Part shown: positions 1 to 5,770 of the stretch, in pieces
How the letters are laid out: each line of letters opens with the position of its first letter
Numbering within the stretch: the stretch's first letter is position 1
Assembly (NCBI GenBank): GCA_023336855.1
Contig: JAMBLK010000209.1
Location: 1 to 7,571, forward strand
Direction of reading: 5' to 3'
Origin: Actinomycetes bacterium
GTDB lineage: Bacteria; Actinomycetota; Acidimicrobiia; Spongiisociales; UBA5794
DNA: 7,571 nucleotides
Translations under genes and position numbers: made by a program
Notes under the pieces: model-generated
Told to the model about the DNA's origin: nothing
The model's input: only the letters and a program-made list of their open reading frames with translations
The model's database searches: none

Positions 1-152
1 AACCTTCCGGTTCTGCGATCCCGGCTTTCGGGCGTTACGTTGATGTGAAGAGTCCGGACCATAGCTACGGCATCGTGAGCGACCAGCCCATGACGAAGCG
101 CCTATGGATGATACGGATTCTCGGTGCTGGGCGGTCCAGGACCGCTTCGGGT
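1..152. other. Window edge without a recognisable gene
   Basis: No product could be recognised here. The third forward frame is open from the window edge to a TGA at 189-191, so the tail of a plus-strand gene that starts outside the window is possible. The peptide matches no family I know and would overlap the end of the minus-strand gene at 153. The reverse strand shows only short open stretches broken by stops. I treat it as intergenic or the unidentified end of a neighbouring gene. Confidence 0.3.
131..145 (-). terminator. Palindrome just past the end of the 153-338 gene, possible terminator
   Basis: GCGGTCC, a single A, then GGACCGC form a perfect inverted repeat. As RNA this would fold as a 5-bp stem with a 5-nt loop. 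It begins 8 bases beyond the TAG stop of the minus-strand membrane-protein gene. There is no T-tract, so the intrinsic-terminator reading is tentative. U-less hairpins are often proposed as terminators in actinobacteria. Confidence 0.35.
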
Positions 153-338
153 CTACCAGGTTCTGCTGGTCACACCACCGAGGAGCACTGAGCCGAGAAT
201 GCCGAGTGGCAGTGTCGCCATGTACGACAGCTCCATGCCGATGTTGCCGAAGAACAGCATCAGCAGCCAGGTGGCGGGAAACGTGAACAGCGCGAACGCC
301 ACGGCGAACACGACGAGGCCTTTCAGGAAGTCACCCAT
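153..338 (-). CDS. Small two-helix membrane protein of unknown function
   Basis: A 61-residue protein I do not recognise. Nearly the whole chain is hydrophobic: one segment at about residues 6-30 (rich in Phe, Val, Ala and Leu) and a second at about 38-56 (Leu, Gly, Val), joined by a short turn containing a Glu. This predicts a two-pass inner-membrane hairpin without a signal peptide or a soluble domain. The ATG is well supported: a GGAGG ribosome-binding sequence (347-351 on the opposite strand) lies 8 nt upstream. The gene sits 54 bp downstream of a tRNA-Gly on the same strand with no visible terminator between them, so it may be transcribed by read-through from the tRNA promoter. A palindrome right after the stop may end the transcript. 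The strong Shine-Dalgarno and consistent hydrophobicity argue that this is a real gene. Confidence 0.65.
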   Translation of the reverse strand: MGDFLKGLVVFAVAFALFTFPATWLLMLFFGNIGMELSYMATLPLGILGSVLLGGVTSRTW

Positions 339-346
339 TGTCTCTT

Positions 347-351
347 CCTCC
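347..351 (-). promoter_or_regulatory. Shine-Dalgarno site of the 61-residue membrane protein
   Basis: GGAGG on the minus strand, 8 nt before the ATG at 338. It is the strongest ribosome-binding sequence in the window and fixes this start, in contrast to several neighbouring genes that appear leaderless. Confidence 0.7.
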
Positions 352-392
352 GTTTCTGAGAGACTGATCCGACGCTACCAGCATCACTCGAT

Positions 393-466
393 TGGAGCGG
401 GTGAGGAGAATCGAACTCCCGTATTCAGCTTGGGAAGCTGATGTTCTGCCATTGAACTACACCCGC
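393..466 (-). tRNA. tRNA-Gly (anticodon CCC)
   Basis: The minus strand folds as a complete tRNA of 74 nt including an encoded CCA end at 393-395. The acceptor strands GCGGGTG and CACCCGC pair over 7 bp and are followed by discriminator U. The D-arm region has the usual AGTTCAATGG core. The anticodon arm is TCAGC/GCTGA around the loop TTCCCAA, which puts CCC at complement 432-434 to read GGG codons. The T-arm contains the GTTCGATTC loop signature flanked by GGGA/TCCT. Sequence and anticodon match bacterial glycine tRNAs, and no intron is present. A TACAAT hexamer 11 nt upstream looks like its own promoter. The next gene downstream on the same strand is the small membrane protein at 153-338. 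Confidence 0.95.
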
Positions 467-477
467 AGGACGACGTG

Positions 478-508
478 ATTGTAGCGCTGCCGTCCCGTCT
501 GCGGTCAG
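478..508 (-). promoter_or_regulatory. Likely promoter of tRNA-Gly
   Basis: On the minus strand a TACAAT -10 hexamer (478-483) lies 11 nt before the first base of the tRNA. A CTGACC -35-like hexamer (503-508) lies 19 nt further upstream and overlaps the stop codon of the 505-729 gene. The -10 is a good match to the primary sigma consensus. The -35 is only fair and the spacer is slightly long. Confidence 0.5.
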
Positions 509-729
509 AAGGAGAAGAGGCCCCAGGTCGTCATGATGAGGCCGACGGCGATCAGCCAGTAGGCCCGGGACGGCCTGAACTCACCCTTCTCACCCTTCGG
601 CTTGTCCCCCTTGCGATGCTGCCAGACGGCGAAACCGTTCCCTGCAAGCATCGCAACACCGATCGCCAGGACCATCAGCACCAGCAGACGGTCCAGATCG
701 AGTATCTCAACGAAGTCCAAGTCGTTCAC
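505..729 (-). CDS. Small two-helix membrane protein of unknown function
   Basis: A 74-residue protein that I do not recognise. It has an acidic N-terminus, a first hydrophobic segment at about residues 13-34, a basic loop rich in Lys and Gly at about 38-50 (QHRKGDKPKGEKGEF), and a second hydrophobic segment at about 54-73 that runs to the C-terminus. The positive loop suggests that both ends lie outside and the loop is cytoplasmic. I chose the GTG at 729 because a TACCGT hexamer sits exactly 7 nt before it, the spacing expected for a leaderless actinobacterial transcript. An in-frame ATG at 786 would add 19 residues, but it has no usable ribosome-binding site (a GGAG directly abuts it). The stop codon overlaps the presumed -35 of the tRNA-Gly promoter, and the plus-strand membrane protein at 837 is divergent. 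Confidence 0.6.
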   Translation of the reverse strand: MNDLDFVEILDLDRLLVLMVLAIGVAMLAGNGFAVWQHRKGDKPKGEKGEFRPSRAYWLIAVGLIMTTWGLFSF

Positions 730-736
730 GATGATG

Positions 737-742
737 ACGGTA
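737..742 (-). promoter_or_regulatory. Putative -10 element of a leaderless transcript
   Basis: TACCGT on the minus strand ends exactly 7 nt before the GTG at 729, so transcription would begin at or next to the start codon. No clear -35 element is visible at 17-18 nt spacing. Confidence 0.35.
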
Positions 743-806
743 GCGAGCGTGGAGTGCTCGGCCGGGAGAGTGCTCCTATTTCGCATCTCCGATACCCTGT
801 TTGCAG

Positions 807-829
807 GCCCCCGTGTTCGATCCGGGGGC
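807..829 (+). promoter_or_regulatory. 7-bp hairpin just upstream of the membrane-protein start
   Basis: GCCCCCG (807-813) and CGGGGGC (823-829) are perfectly complementary around a 9-nt loop. The right arm contains the only G-rich stretch that could act as a Shine-Dalgarno for the ATG at 837, so folding of the leader would hide the ribosome-binding site. The loop and arms resemble a tRNA T-arm, but no other tRNA arms are present. A TACCCT hexamer at 793-798 could be the -10, which would place the hairpin inside a short leader. Confidence 0.4.
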
Positions 830-836
830 GTTGTTC

Positions 837-1799
837 ATGAACCATCAAACCGATTCCATATCGCCTCCGGGCCGATTGCTGGCCGCTCGCAGGCTCACGC
901 TTCCGTGGGCGCTCTGGGTATTCGGCCTCTCGACGACGCTGCTGCTCGTCGGCCTGTGGGGACGCGCCGTCACCGTGGATGACGATGTGATCGCCCGGTC
1001 CACCGAGGCTGCGCTGTCTGCGGATCTCGTGACCGAGCGGGTGTATGACTGGATCGGCTCCGGCCTTGCCGCAACAACCAGGATCACCGACGCGGAGGCT
1101 GAGCAGGTGCTCGAAGAGGTCCGCGCACATCCCGCTGCTGCCGGGGCCATCGACACGCTGATCGACGACGTTGTTCGTGCTCTGATCGCTCCACCGGGAG
1201 CCGATTCCAGCATCGACGTTGCCGCAGCGCTCACGCCACTCGTGCCTGAGGTCGTGTCTGAGCTCGCCGATCAGGGTCTCGAAGTCCCGGTGGGTGCGGT
1301 CGAAGCAGCAGTGGAAAATCTTGATCCCGTCGCGCTTGACACAGGCGAGGCGGTATCGGTCGGTGTCGTCACCGACCAGGCGAGGGGAGTCCTCACGCGG
1401 GGAGTTGTGATCGCAGCCGTGATGCTCACCGTCGCGGCGGTTGCTGCTGTCGCCCTGTCCGAGGAACGCTGGCCCATGGTTCGGTCGCTTGCGACGCGCG
1501 TCTCATTCTCTGCGCTGTCATTCGCGGCGCTGTTCAGGATCGGTGGATGGGCACTCGACCCCGACGGTGGTCGATCCCCGCTGCGCCAAAGTGGGTCGAT
1601 TCTCGTGGAGAGCAACCTCCACGTGTTCCTCATCGTCGCGGCAATCGCCGCAGCGGTTGCGGCCGCGATCTGGTTGGTCCGCCGCCCCCTACGTCAGGAC
1701 TCTGGCGTAGAAAACGGCCGAATCCTGCCGAAATCTACGCCAGAGTCCGAAGCTGGTGGGGCTGATGACACCTCGACGCAGGAACTCGTCTCCGTCTGA
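837..1799 (+). CDS. Multi-pass membrane protein with a large extracytoplasmic domain, unknown function
   Basis: A 320-residue protein with no enzyme motif that I recognise. A basic N-terminus (residues 13-20) leads into membrane segment 1 (about 22-42). A soluble, acidic, Ala/Val-rich domain follows at about 43-185, presumably outside the membrane, with repeated phrases of the type LTPLVPEVV/ELADQGLEVP. Three more hydrophobic segments lie at about 187-206, 219-240 and 262-281, followed by a basic stop (VRRPLR) and a hydrophilic tail. This layout recalls uncharacterised actinobacterial membrane proteins with one helix, an external helical domain and C-terminal helices, but that is only an architectural resemblance. 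ATG 837 is preferred over a TTG at 801, since the extra residues are unlike a coding N-terminus and neither start has a strong binding site. Residues 287-304 of the tail are encoded by a perfect inverted repeat, so the tail may be an acquired extension. Confidence 0.7.
   Translation: MNHQTDSISPPGRLLAARRLTLPWALWVFGLSTTLLLVGLWGRAVTVDDDVIARSTEAALSADLVTERVYDWIGSGLAATTRITDAEAEQVLEEVRAHPAAAGAIDTLIDDVVRALIAPPGADSSIDVAAALTPLVPEVVSELADQGLEVPVGAVEAAVENLDPVALDTGEAVSVGVVTDQARGVLTRGVVIAAVMLTVAAVAAVALSEERWPMVRSLATRVSFSALSFAALFRIGGWALDPDGGRSPLRQSGSILVESNLHVFLIVAAIAAAVAAAIWLVRRPLRQDSGVENGRILPKSTPESEAGGADDTSTQELVSV
1697..1748 (+). repeat. Perfect 15-bp inverted repeat (REP-like palindrome) inside a coding region
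   Basis: GGACTCTGGCGTAGA at 1697-1711 is matched exactly by its reverse complement at 1734-1748. Within the 22-nt centre a second stem, CGGC (1715-1718) with GCCG (1727-1730), is separated from the main stem by AAA on both sides, leaving an 8-nt loop. The fold is therefore a long stem, a symmetrical A-rich internal loop and a short tip. It lies in the last part of the membrane-protein gene, after the final membrane helix, and keeps the frame open. It is too regular for chance and resembles REP/BIME-type or RNA-structure elements that sit at gene ends. No second copy occurs in this window. Confidence 0.7.
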
Positions 1800-1827
1800 G
1801 TACCGACGACCGACTACCGGGTACGGT
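1800..1827 (+). repeat. Possible short run of degenerate heptamers
   Basis: Immediately after the stop codon of the membrane-protein gene, four consecutive 7-base units beginning GTACCGA and including CTACCGG share most positions with one another. They resemble the heptamers at 5944-6048. The run is short and degenerate, so it may be coincidence. Confidence 0.3.
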
Positions 1828-1875
1828 GAGCGCAGCGAGAATCTTTCTGTCACACCCGGATGGCACGATGCCGTC

Positions 1876-3117
1876 ATGGGATCCGACGGCGAGCCGAACA
1901 TCCTCCATGCAGACCTCGACGCGTTCTACGCGTCGGTCATGCTCCTTCGTCACCCCGATCTGGTGGGGAAACCCGTCGCGGTCGGCGGCGGAGTGGTGCT
2001 CTCCGCAACCTATGAGGCTCGGGCGATGGGTGTTACTGGTGCCATGCGCATCGGAGAGGCACGCCGCAGATGCCCGGGACTCATCGTCGTCGACGGGAAC
2101 TTCGGCGACTTCGTCGAATACAGCGATCGTGTCTTCGAAGTGTTCCGGGATTTCACGCCACTCGTCGAACCAGTCTCGATCGACGAGGCATTCCTGGACG
2201 TGTCGGGCGCTGGCCATCTGTTCGGGTCACCGGCTCGCATCGCAGAGTTGATCCGGGACCGGGTGCGGATCGAGACCGGACTCCCCATATCGGTCGGAGG
2301 AGCCAGAACCAAGTTCCTGGCGAAGATCGCCAGCCGGGTTGCGAAGCCCGACGGTTCGCTGATCGTGGCACCGGGGACGGAGATCCACTTTCTCCACGCT
2401 CTCTCCGTAGATCACCTGTGGGGTGTGGGTCCGGTGACCCTCGAAGGACTCAACTCGCTCGGCATCAGCCGGATCGGCGACCTCGCCCGTGCGCCAACGA
2501 CGCTGCTCGCGTCGAGGATGGGGTCGTACCGTGCCCGTCATCTCCACTCTCTTGCATGGAATCGCGACCCCAGAGGGGTCCTTCCCGGGAGCCGGTCATC
2601 GTCGGTCGGGGCCCAGCGGGCGTTCGGTGGTGAGCATCGGGATCGGGAGTTCCTGCGTGGTATTCTGGCGAGACTGTCTTCAAGGGTCGGTGCTCGCTTG
2701 CGACGGAAGGGGCGCGCAGGGCGCACGATCACGCTACGTGCCCGGTTCCGGGACCTCGAGTCGATCACCCGGTCGATGACGATGAGGACGGCCAGCGCGT
2801 CGAGCGCTGTTCTCTACCGAACAGCCCTCGATCTGACCGATGGTGTACTCGACGAGTTCCCCGACCGAGGGCTCAGTCTCCTGGGTATCTCGATGTCGAA
2901 TCTCGTGCCGGCCTCGCCGCTCCAACTCGAACTCCCCCTGTTCGACGGCGACCTCGTCGGCGGAAGCCCTCGTGAGTTGGAACTCCAGGCTCTCGACGCC
3001 GCCGTCGACGATCTGCGGGAGCGATTCGGAAGAGATGCCGTTGGACCGGGCTCTGATCTGCTCGGAGACCGGTCGCCGTTCGCCGAGGGTCTCTCCGGCA
3101 TCATGACGCGGGACTGA
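1876..3117 (+). CDS. dinB: Y-family DNA polymerase IV (translesion synthesis)
   Basis: This 413-residue protein is a DinB-type error-prone polymerase that copies past damaged DNA. The catalytic carboxylates are visible: HADLDAFYASV at 11-21 (D13) and SIDEAFLDVSG at 101-111 (D103, E104, the same numbering as in E. coli Pol IV). The nucleotide-binding SATYEAR is at 43-49. The thumb carries GGARTKFLAKIASRVAKPDG at 141-160, followed by the helix-hairpin-helix around LWGVGP at 181-186. The little-finger domain covers roughly 240-345, and QLELPLF at 350-356 is a beta-clamp-binding motif. The length is normal or slightly long for actinobacterial DinB. ATG 1876 is the only sensible start near the first motif; the frame is open upstream, but the added residues do not look like the family. 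One oddity is M22, where most family members have Glu after the FYASV-type motif. No SOS (LexA) box of the TCGAAC-N4-GTTCGA kind was seen upstream. Confidence 0.93.
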   Translation: MGSDGEPNILHADLDAFYASVMLLRHPDLVGKPVAVGGGVVLSATYEARAMGVTGAMRIGEARRRCPGLIVVDGNFGDFVEYSDRVFEVFRDFTPLVEPVSIDEAFLDVSGAGHLFGSPARIAELIRDRVRIETGLPISVGGARTKFLAKIASRVAKPDGSLIVAPGTEIHFLHALSVDHLWGVGPVTLEGLNSLGISRIGDLARAPTTLLASRMGSYRARHLHSLAWNRDPRGVLPGSRSSSVGAQRAFGGEHRDREFLRGILARLSSRVGARLRRKGRAGRTITLRARFRDLESITRSMTMRTASASSAVLYRTALDLTDGVLDEFPDRGLSLLGISMSNLVPASPLQLELPLFDGDLVGGSPRELELQALDAAVDDLRERFGRDAVGPGSDLLGDRSPFAEGLSGIMTRD

Positions 3118-3140
3118 TCGATCGCGAACGGTCACGCCAC

Positions 3141-3146
3141 TACGCT
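3141..3146 (+). promoter_or_regulatory. Putative -10 element of a leaderless transcript
   Basis: TACGCT lies exactly 7 nt before the ATG at 3154, in the 36-bp gap after dinB. No good Shine-Dalgarno is present, which fits a leaderless mRNA. Read-through from dinB is also possible, and no clear -35 is visible. Confidence 0.35.
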
Positions 3147-3153
3147 CCACGGA

Positions 3154-4065
3154 ATGGCTGCGGAATCCAAACGACTCGTGATCCTTGCGCTCATCGCGAA
3201 CGTCGGAATCGCCATCACGAAGTTCATCGCTGCCGCGATCTCGGGCAGCAGCGCAATGCTCTCCGAAGGCATCCACTCGCTCGCGGACTCCGGGAACCAA
3301 CTGTTCCTCCTCCGCGGGCATGCCGTATCGCGCCACGACGCGAACGTGCAGCACCCCTACGGGTACGGCAAGGAGATGTACTTCTGGAGTTTCATGGTTG
3401 CGGTCTTTCTGTTCGTCGGGGGGTCGGCACTCTCGGTCGCCACCGGCATCAACAGGATCCGGAGCCCCCACGAGCAGGGTGACGAAGGTCTCTGGTTCTC
3501 GCTCGGTGTGCTGGCCATTGCTGCGCTGTTCGAAGGGTTCATCGCGTTCCGTCCTGCACTGAAGCAATTCAACGAGCAACGTGGGGGCCGGACGGTCACC
3601 AAGATGATCAAAGAGTCCAAGGATCCAACGCTGCTCGTCGTGTTGTTCGAGGACAGCGCGGCGATCGTCGGACTCTTCATCGCCGCGGCAGGCCTCATCG
3701 CGGCGGATCTGACAGGAAACGGCCTATGGGATGGAGTCGCATCAGTGCTCATCGGCGTACTCCTGGGTGGTGTCGCATGGGTCCTCGCCATTGAGATGAA
3801 GTCGCTCCTGATCGGGGAGTCGGCAACCAGGGAGGACCGGGCGAAGATCCGTACCGCCGTGCTGTCGGTTGGCGAGGTGAGAACCGTCGATCGGCTGCTG
3901 ACGATGCAACTGTCTCCGGACGAGATTCTCGTCACGATGGATCTCGACTTCGACGACGGGATCGGCGGGGACGACATCGAGCGGGCGATCGTCGAGATCG
4001 AGCAGAAGATCGCTGAGGCTGTGCCTGCGGCAACGCGGATCTTCGTCGAACCGGTGGATCGATGA
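3154..4065 (+). CDS. CDF-family divalent metal cation transporter, SLC30A9-like subgroup
   Basis: A 303-residue cation diffusion facilitator, an inner-membrane proton/metal antiporter that normally exports Zn, Fe, Mn or similar ions. Six membrane segments are visible at about 8-28, 32-55, 78-99, 114-134, 161-184 and 191-213, followed by a cytoplasmic domain (about 220-303) of the ferredoxin-like type. TM2 holds SGSSAMLSEGIHSLADSGNQ (30-49), with metal ligands H41 and D45. HPYGYGKEMYFWS follows at 67-79. TM5 starts with FEDSAA (165-170), and TM6 carries D193. The EDSAA form of TM5 in place of HxxxD, together with the HPYGYG loop, is what I recall of the SLC30A9/ZnT9-like branch rather than YiiP. 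The substrate cannot be read from sequence. The stop overlaps the thrB start by ATGA, so the two genes are probably co-translated. The upstream neighbour dinB ends 36 bp before. Confidence 0.9.
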   Translation: MAAESKRLVILALIANVGIAITKFIAAAISGSSAMLSEGIHSLADSGNQLFLLRGHAVSRHDANVQHPYGYGKEMYFWSFMVAVFLFVGGSALSVATGINRIRSPHEQGDEGLWFSLGVLAIAALFEGFIAFRPALKQFNEQRGGRTVTKMIKESKDPTLLVVLFEDSAAIVGLFIAAAGLIAADLTGNGLWDGVASVLIGVLLGGVAWVLAIEMKSLLIGESATREDRAKIRTAVLSVGEVRTVDRLLTMQLSPDEILVTMDLDFDDGIGGDDIERAIVEIEQKIAEAVPAATRIFVEPVDR

Positions 4066-4898
4066 AGGCGTCGGCGCCGGGATCATCGGGCAACCTCGGT
4101 CCCGGATTCGACGTCCTGGGACTGGCCGTCGACCTGCGATGCGTCGTTGGAGCGGTACCCGCCGAGCAGATGACGGTCGATGACGGGGATGGCCCGATCG
4201 CCCTCCTCGCAGGGGACATGCTGTTCGACACGGTGATGGCTGCGGTAGATCGTCCCATGGCCCTCACTGTGGACAACGCAATCCCCCGGGCTCGCGGCCT
4301 GGGATCCTCATCGGCGGTCACCACCGCAGCAGCAGCCGCCGCCCAGCGGGCGCTTGGTGTTGAGCCGGTGAGGAGCGAGATCTACGAGATCATCACGGCG
4401 ATCGAAGGTCATGGGGACAACGCTGCGCCGGCCATCTGGGGTGGTCTCATGGCCGTCGGATCGAATGGGCCCCATCCCCTCGAGATGAATGAACACCTCA
4501 TTCCGATTGTCGGTATTCCCGATACGCCTCTATCAACGAAGCAGGCACGGGAAGTCGTGCCGACGGACGTCCCGCTACAGGCCGCCGTTCGTAACGTGTC
4601 GAGAGTGGTCCTTCTTGTGGAGGCTCTCCGAACCGGAAACCCCGAGGCGTTCGCCGCAACGGAGGGCGACGAGTTCCACGAAGGGGCAAGGGCCCCACTC
4701 TCTCCGGTCACGACGTCGATGATCCAGGCGGCGCGAAGGGCAGGCGCTCTCCATGCGGCGTGGTCGGGCGCCGGACCGACCACGCTCGCCCTGGTCACGG
4801 AGGAAACCAAGGAATCCGTCATCGATGCTCTCAGTGGCGTGCTTGGCGAAGCAGGAGCCGTTCGCGTACTCGCCGTCGATTACGAGGGCCTGCGCTAG
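4062..4898 (+). CDS. thrB: Homoserine kinase
   Basis: This 278-residue GHMP-superfamily kinase phosphorylates L-homoserine with ATP to O-phospho-L-homoserine, the step before threonine synthase, in the cytoplasm. GHMP motif 1 is at residues 3-20 (ASAPGSSGNLGPGFDVLG). The ATP-binding glycine/serine loop is at 75-85 (PRARGLGSSSA). The family-typical EGHGDNAAPAIWGGL is at 115-129. Motif 3, SGAGPTTLAL, is at 235-244. The length is slightly below the usual 290-320, mainly through a short N-terminus. The ATG shares four bases with the transporter stop (ATGA), which suggests translational coupling; no separate ribosome-binding site is obvious. The usual partners hom and thrC are not downstream, where a convergent gene ends 10 bp away. 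They may lie elsewhere in the genome. Pairing with a metal transporter is unusual but not evidence of a functional link. Confidence 0.93.
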   Translation: MKASAPGSSGNLGPGFDVLGLAVDLRCVVGAVPAEQMTVDDGDGPIALLAGDMLFDTVMAAVDRPMALTVDNAIPRARGLGSSSAVTTAAAAAAQRALGVEPVRSEIYEIITAIEGHGDNAAPAIWGGLMAVGSNGPHPLEMNEHLIPIVGIPDTPLSTKQAREVVPTDVPLQAAVRNVSRVVLLVEALRTGNPEAFAATEGDEFHEGARAPLSPVTTSMIQAARRAGALHAAWSGAGPTTLALVTEETKESVIDALSGVLGEAGAVRVLAVDYEGLR

Positions 4899-4913
4899 AG
4901 ATTTGCTTCTAGC
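4894..4913. terminator. Small inverted repeat between convergent stops
   Basis: GCTAGA (4894-4899) pairs with TCTAGC (4908-4913) around an 8-nt loop. It contains the stop codons of both thrB and the convergent amidotransferase gene, which are only 10 bp apart. The stem is short and the flanks lack strong T-tracts, so a bidirectional terminator is only a suggestion. Confidence 0.3.
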
Positions 4914-5682
4914 AGCCGATCGTCGCGTCGTGTGGTGTCCAGTCGGTCTCGGGATGAGAGAGCAGGATCGACTCGATGAAGGCCTCAAACAGGCGATGCG
5001 ACGCCTCGTCGCAGTTGTCGCCGAGGAATTCGGGATGCCACTGGACAGCCAGCAACGGCCACTCGTCATCTTCGTGCTGGATCCCTTCGATCACACCGTC
5101 ATCAGCCCAGGCGACCGCACGAAATCCCGGGGCAAGGTCCTTCACCGCCTGGTGATGGATGGAATTGACCATGAGTTCTGTCTTGCCAACGGCTTTGGCG
5201 ATGTCGGAGCCGGCCTCGATCGTGATCGGCTGATGAGCCTCATACACGGCGTCGCCTATGACTCCGTGATCCGTTGAGCCGATGACAGACGGAATGTCCT
5301 GGATGAGTGTGCCGCCGAGAGCGACAGTCACGACCTGGAGGCCGCGGCAGATCGCCAGAACCGGGAGACGACGTTCCTTCGCCTCATGGACGAGGAGGAG
5401 CTCGAACTCATCTCTGGCTGGGTTGACCTTGCGAACCTCGGGGTGCGGCTCTTCACCATATCGTCCGGGATCCATGTCTCCTCCACCGGTGAAGACGATG
5501 CCGTCGAGGCGGTCGACGAGCGTCGCCACGTCTTCGTTCGCTATTGGGGGGAGGATCACAGGGATGCCGCCCGCTCGGAGTACGGAGTCGGTATAGGTGT
5601 GTCCGATGACGTGCGAATCGAGACTGCCGGAGGAGCTGATCGCCTGCTTCGGTTGGGATGTGACGCCGATGATTGGACGCAT
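4909..5682 (-). CDS. Class I glutamine amidotransferase-like hydrolase (gamma-glutamyl-GABA hydrolase family, peptidase C26)
   Basis: This 257-residue cytoplasmic enzyme is of the PuuD type, which cleaves gamma-glutamyl amides such as gamma-glutamyl-GABA. The catalytic triad is visible: C112 in LAICRGLQVV (the nucleophile elbow), H216 and E218 in VQWHPEF. Other family marks are PIIGVTSQP at 3-11, the YTDSVLRAGGIPVILPP stretch at 30-46, FTGGGDMDPGRYGE at 64-77, GGTLIQDI at 123-130 and VNSIHHQAV at 172-180. The length is normal. Without the other putrescine-degradation genes nearby, the true substrate is uncertain; gamma-glutamyl-polyamine or related amides are possible. ATG 5682 is supported by family alignment and by a TAGAAT hexamer 6 nt upstream, which suggests a leaderless mRNA. 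The gene is convergent with thrB and divergent from the bS22 gene. Confidence 0.9.
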   Translation of the reverse strand: MRPIIGVTSQPKQAISSSGSLDSHVIGHTYTDSVLRAGGIPVILPPIANEDVATLVDRLDGIVFTGGGDMDPGRYGEEPHPEVRKVNPARDEFELLLVHEAKERRLPVLAICRGLQVVTVALGGTLIQDIPSVIGSTDHGVIGDAVYEAHQPITIEAGSDIAKAVGKTELMVNSIHHQAVKDLAPGFRAVAWADDGVIEGIQHEDDEWPLLAVQWHPEFLGDNCDEASHRLFEAFIESILLSHPETDWTPHDATIGC

Positions 5683-5688
5683 CCGGGG

Positions 5689-5694
5689 ATTCTA
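5689..5694 (-). promoter_or_regulatory. Putative -10 element of a leaderless transcript
   Basis: TAGAAT on the minus strand differs from TATAAT at one position and ends 6 nt before the ATG at 5682, so the transcript should start at or within a base or two of that ATG. There is no Shine-Dalgarno. A -35 at 17-18 nt is not convincing. Confidence 0.5.
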
Positions 5695-5729
5695 CAAGTG
5701 AACGCGAAGCTGGTTTCCGAGGCTTGAAA

Positions 5730-5759
5730 GTGACGCCTGTTTGCGTAACGGCCTATCCT
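5730..5759 (+). promoter_or_regulatory. Candidate promoter of the bS22 gene
   Basis: GTGACG (5730-5735) and TATCCT (5754-5759) are separated by 18 bp and match the primary sigma consensus moderately. A start near 5766 would give a leader of about 70 nt before the bS22 ATG. A TTGAAA at 5724-5729 is a better -35 by sequence but is 24 bp from the hexamer, which is too far. Confidence 0.4.
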
Positions 5760-5770
5760 CCGCGAACCTT

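Noticed and set aside
396..440. tRNA-Gly 3' end as an integration (att) site
   Set aside because: No integrase, no direct repeat of the tRNA 3' end elsewhere in the window, and flanking genes look chromosomal.
806..830. tRNA-like T-arm (GTTCGATCC between GC arms), possible tRNA fragment or attachment site
   Set aside because: No acceptor, D or anticodon arms are present on either side and there is no matching second copy or integrase gene in the window; it is better treated as a plain hairpin.
475..840. Open frame of 121 codons on the plus strand over the tRNA-proximal region
   Set aside because: It runs antisense to the small membrane protein and its composition is unlike a real protein; the minus-strand gene has coherent hydrophobic segments and a -10 at leaderless spacing.
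1756..1875. Longer DinB start at 1756
   Set aside because: It would overlap the membrane-protein gene by 44 bp, adds 40 residues not seen in the family, and crosses the palindrome-proximal and heptamer-like spacer; ATG 1876 gives the normal N-terminus.
1799..1876. SOS (LexA) box upstream of dinB
   Set aside because: No TCGAAC-N4-GTTCGA-like sequence was found in the gap, so DNA-damage control by LexA cannot be claimed.
2734..3579. 281-codon open frame on the minus strand
   Set aside because: It is the antisense shadow of dinB and the CDF gene, both of which have clear catalytic or ligand motifs; the product is low-complexity, rich in Arg and Glu, with no family marks.
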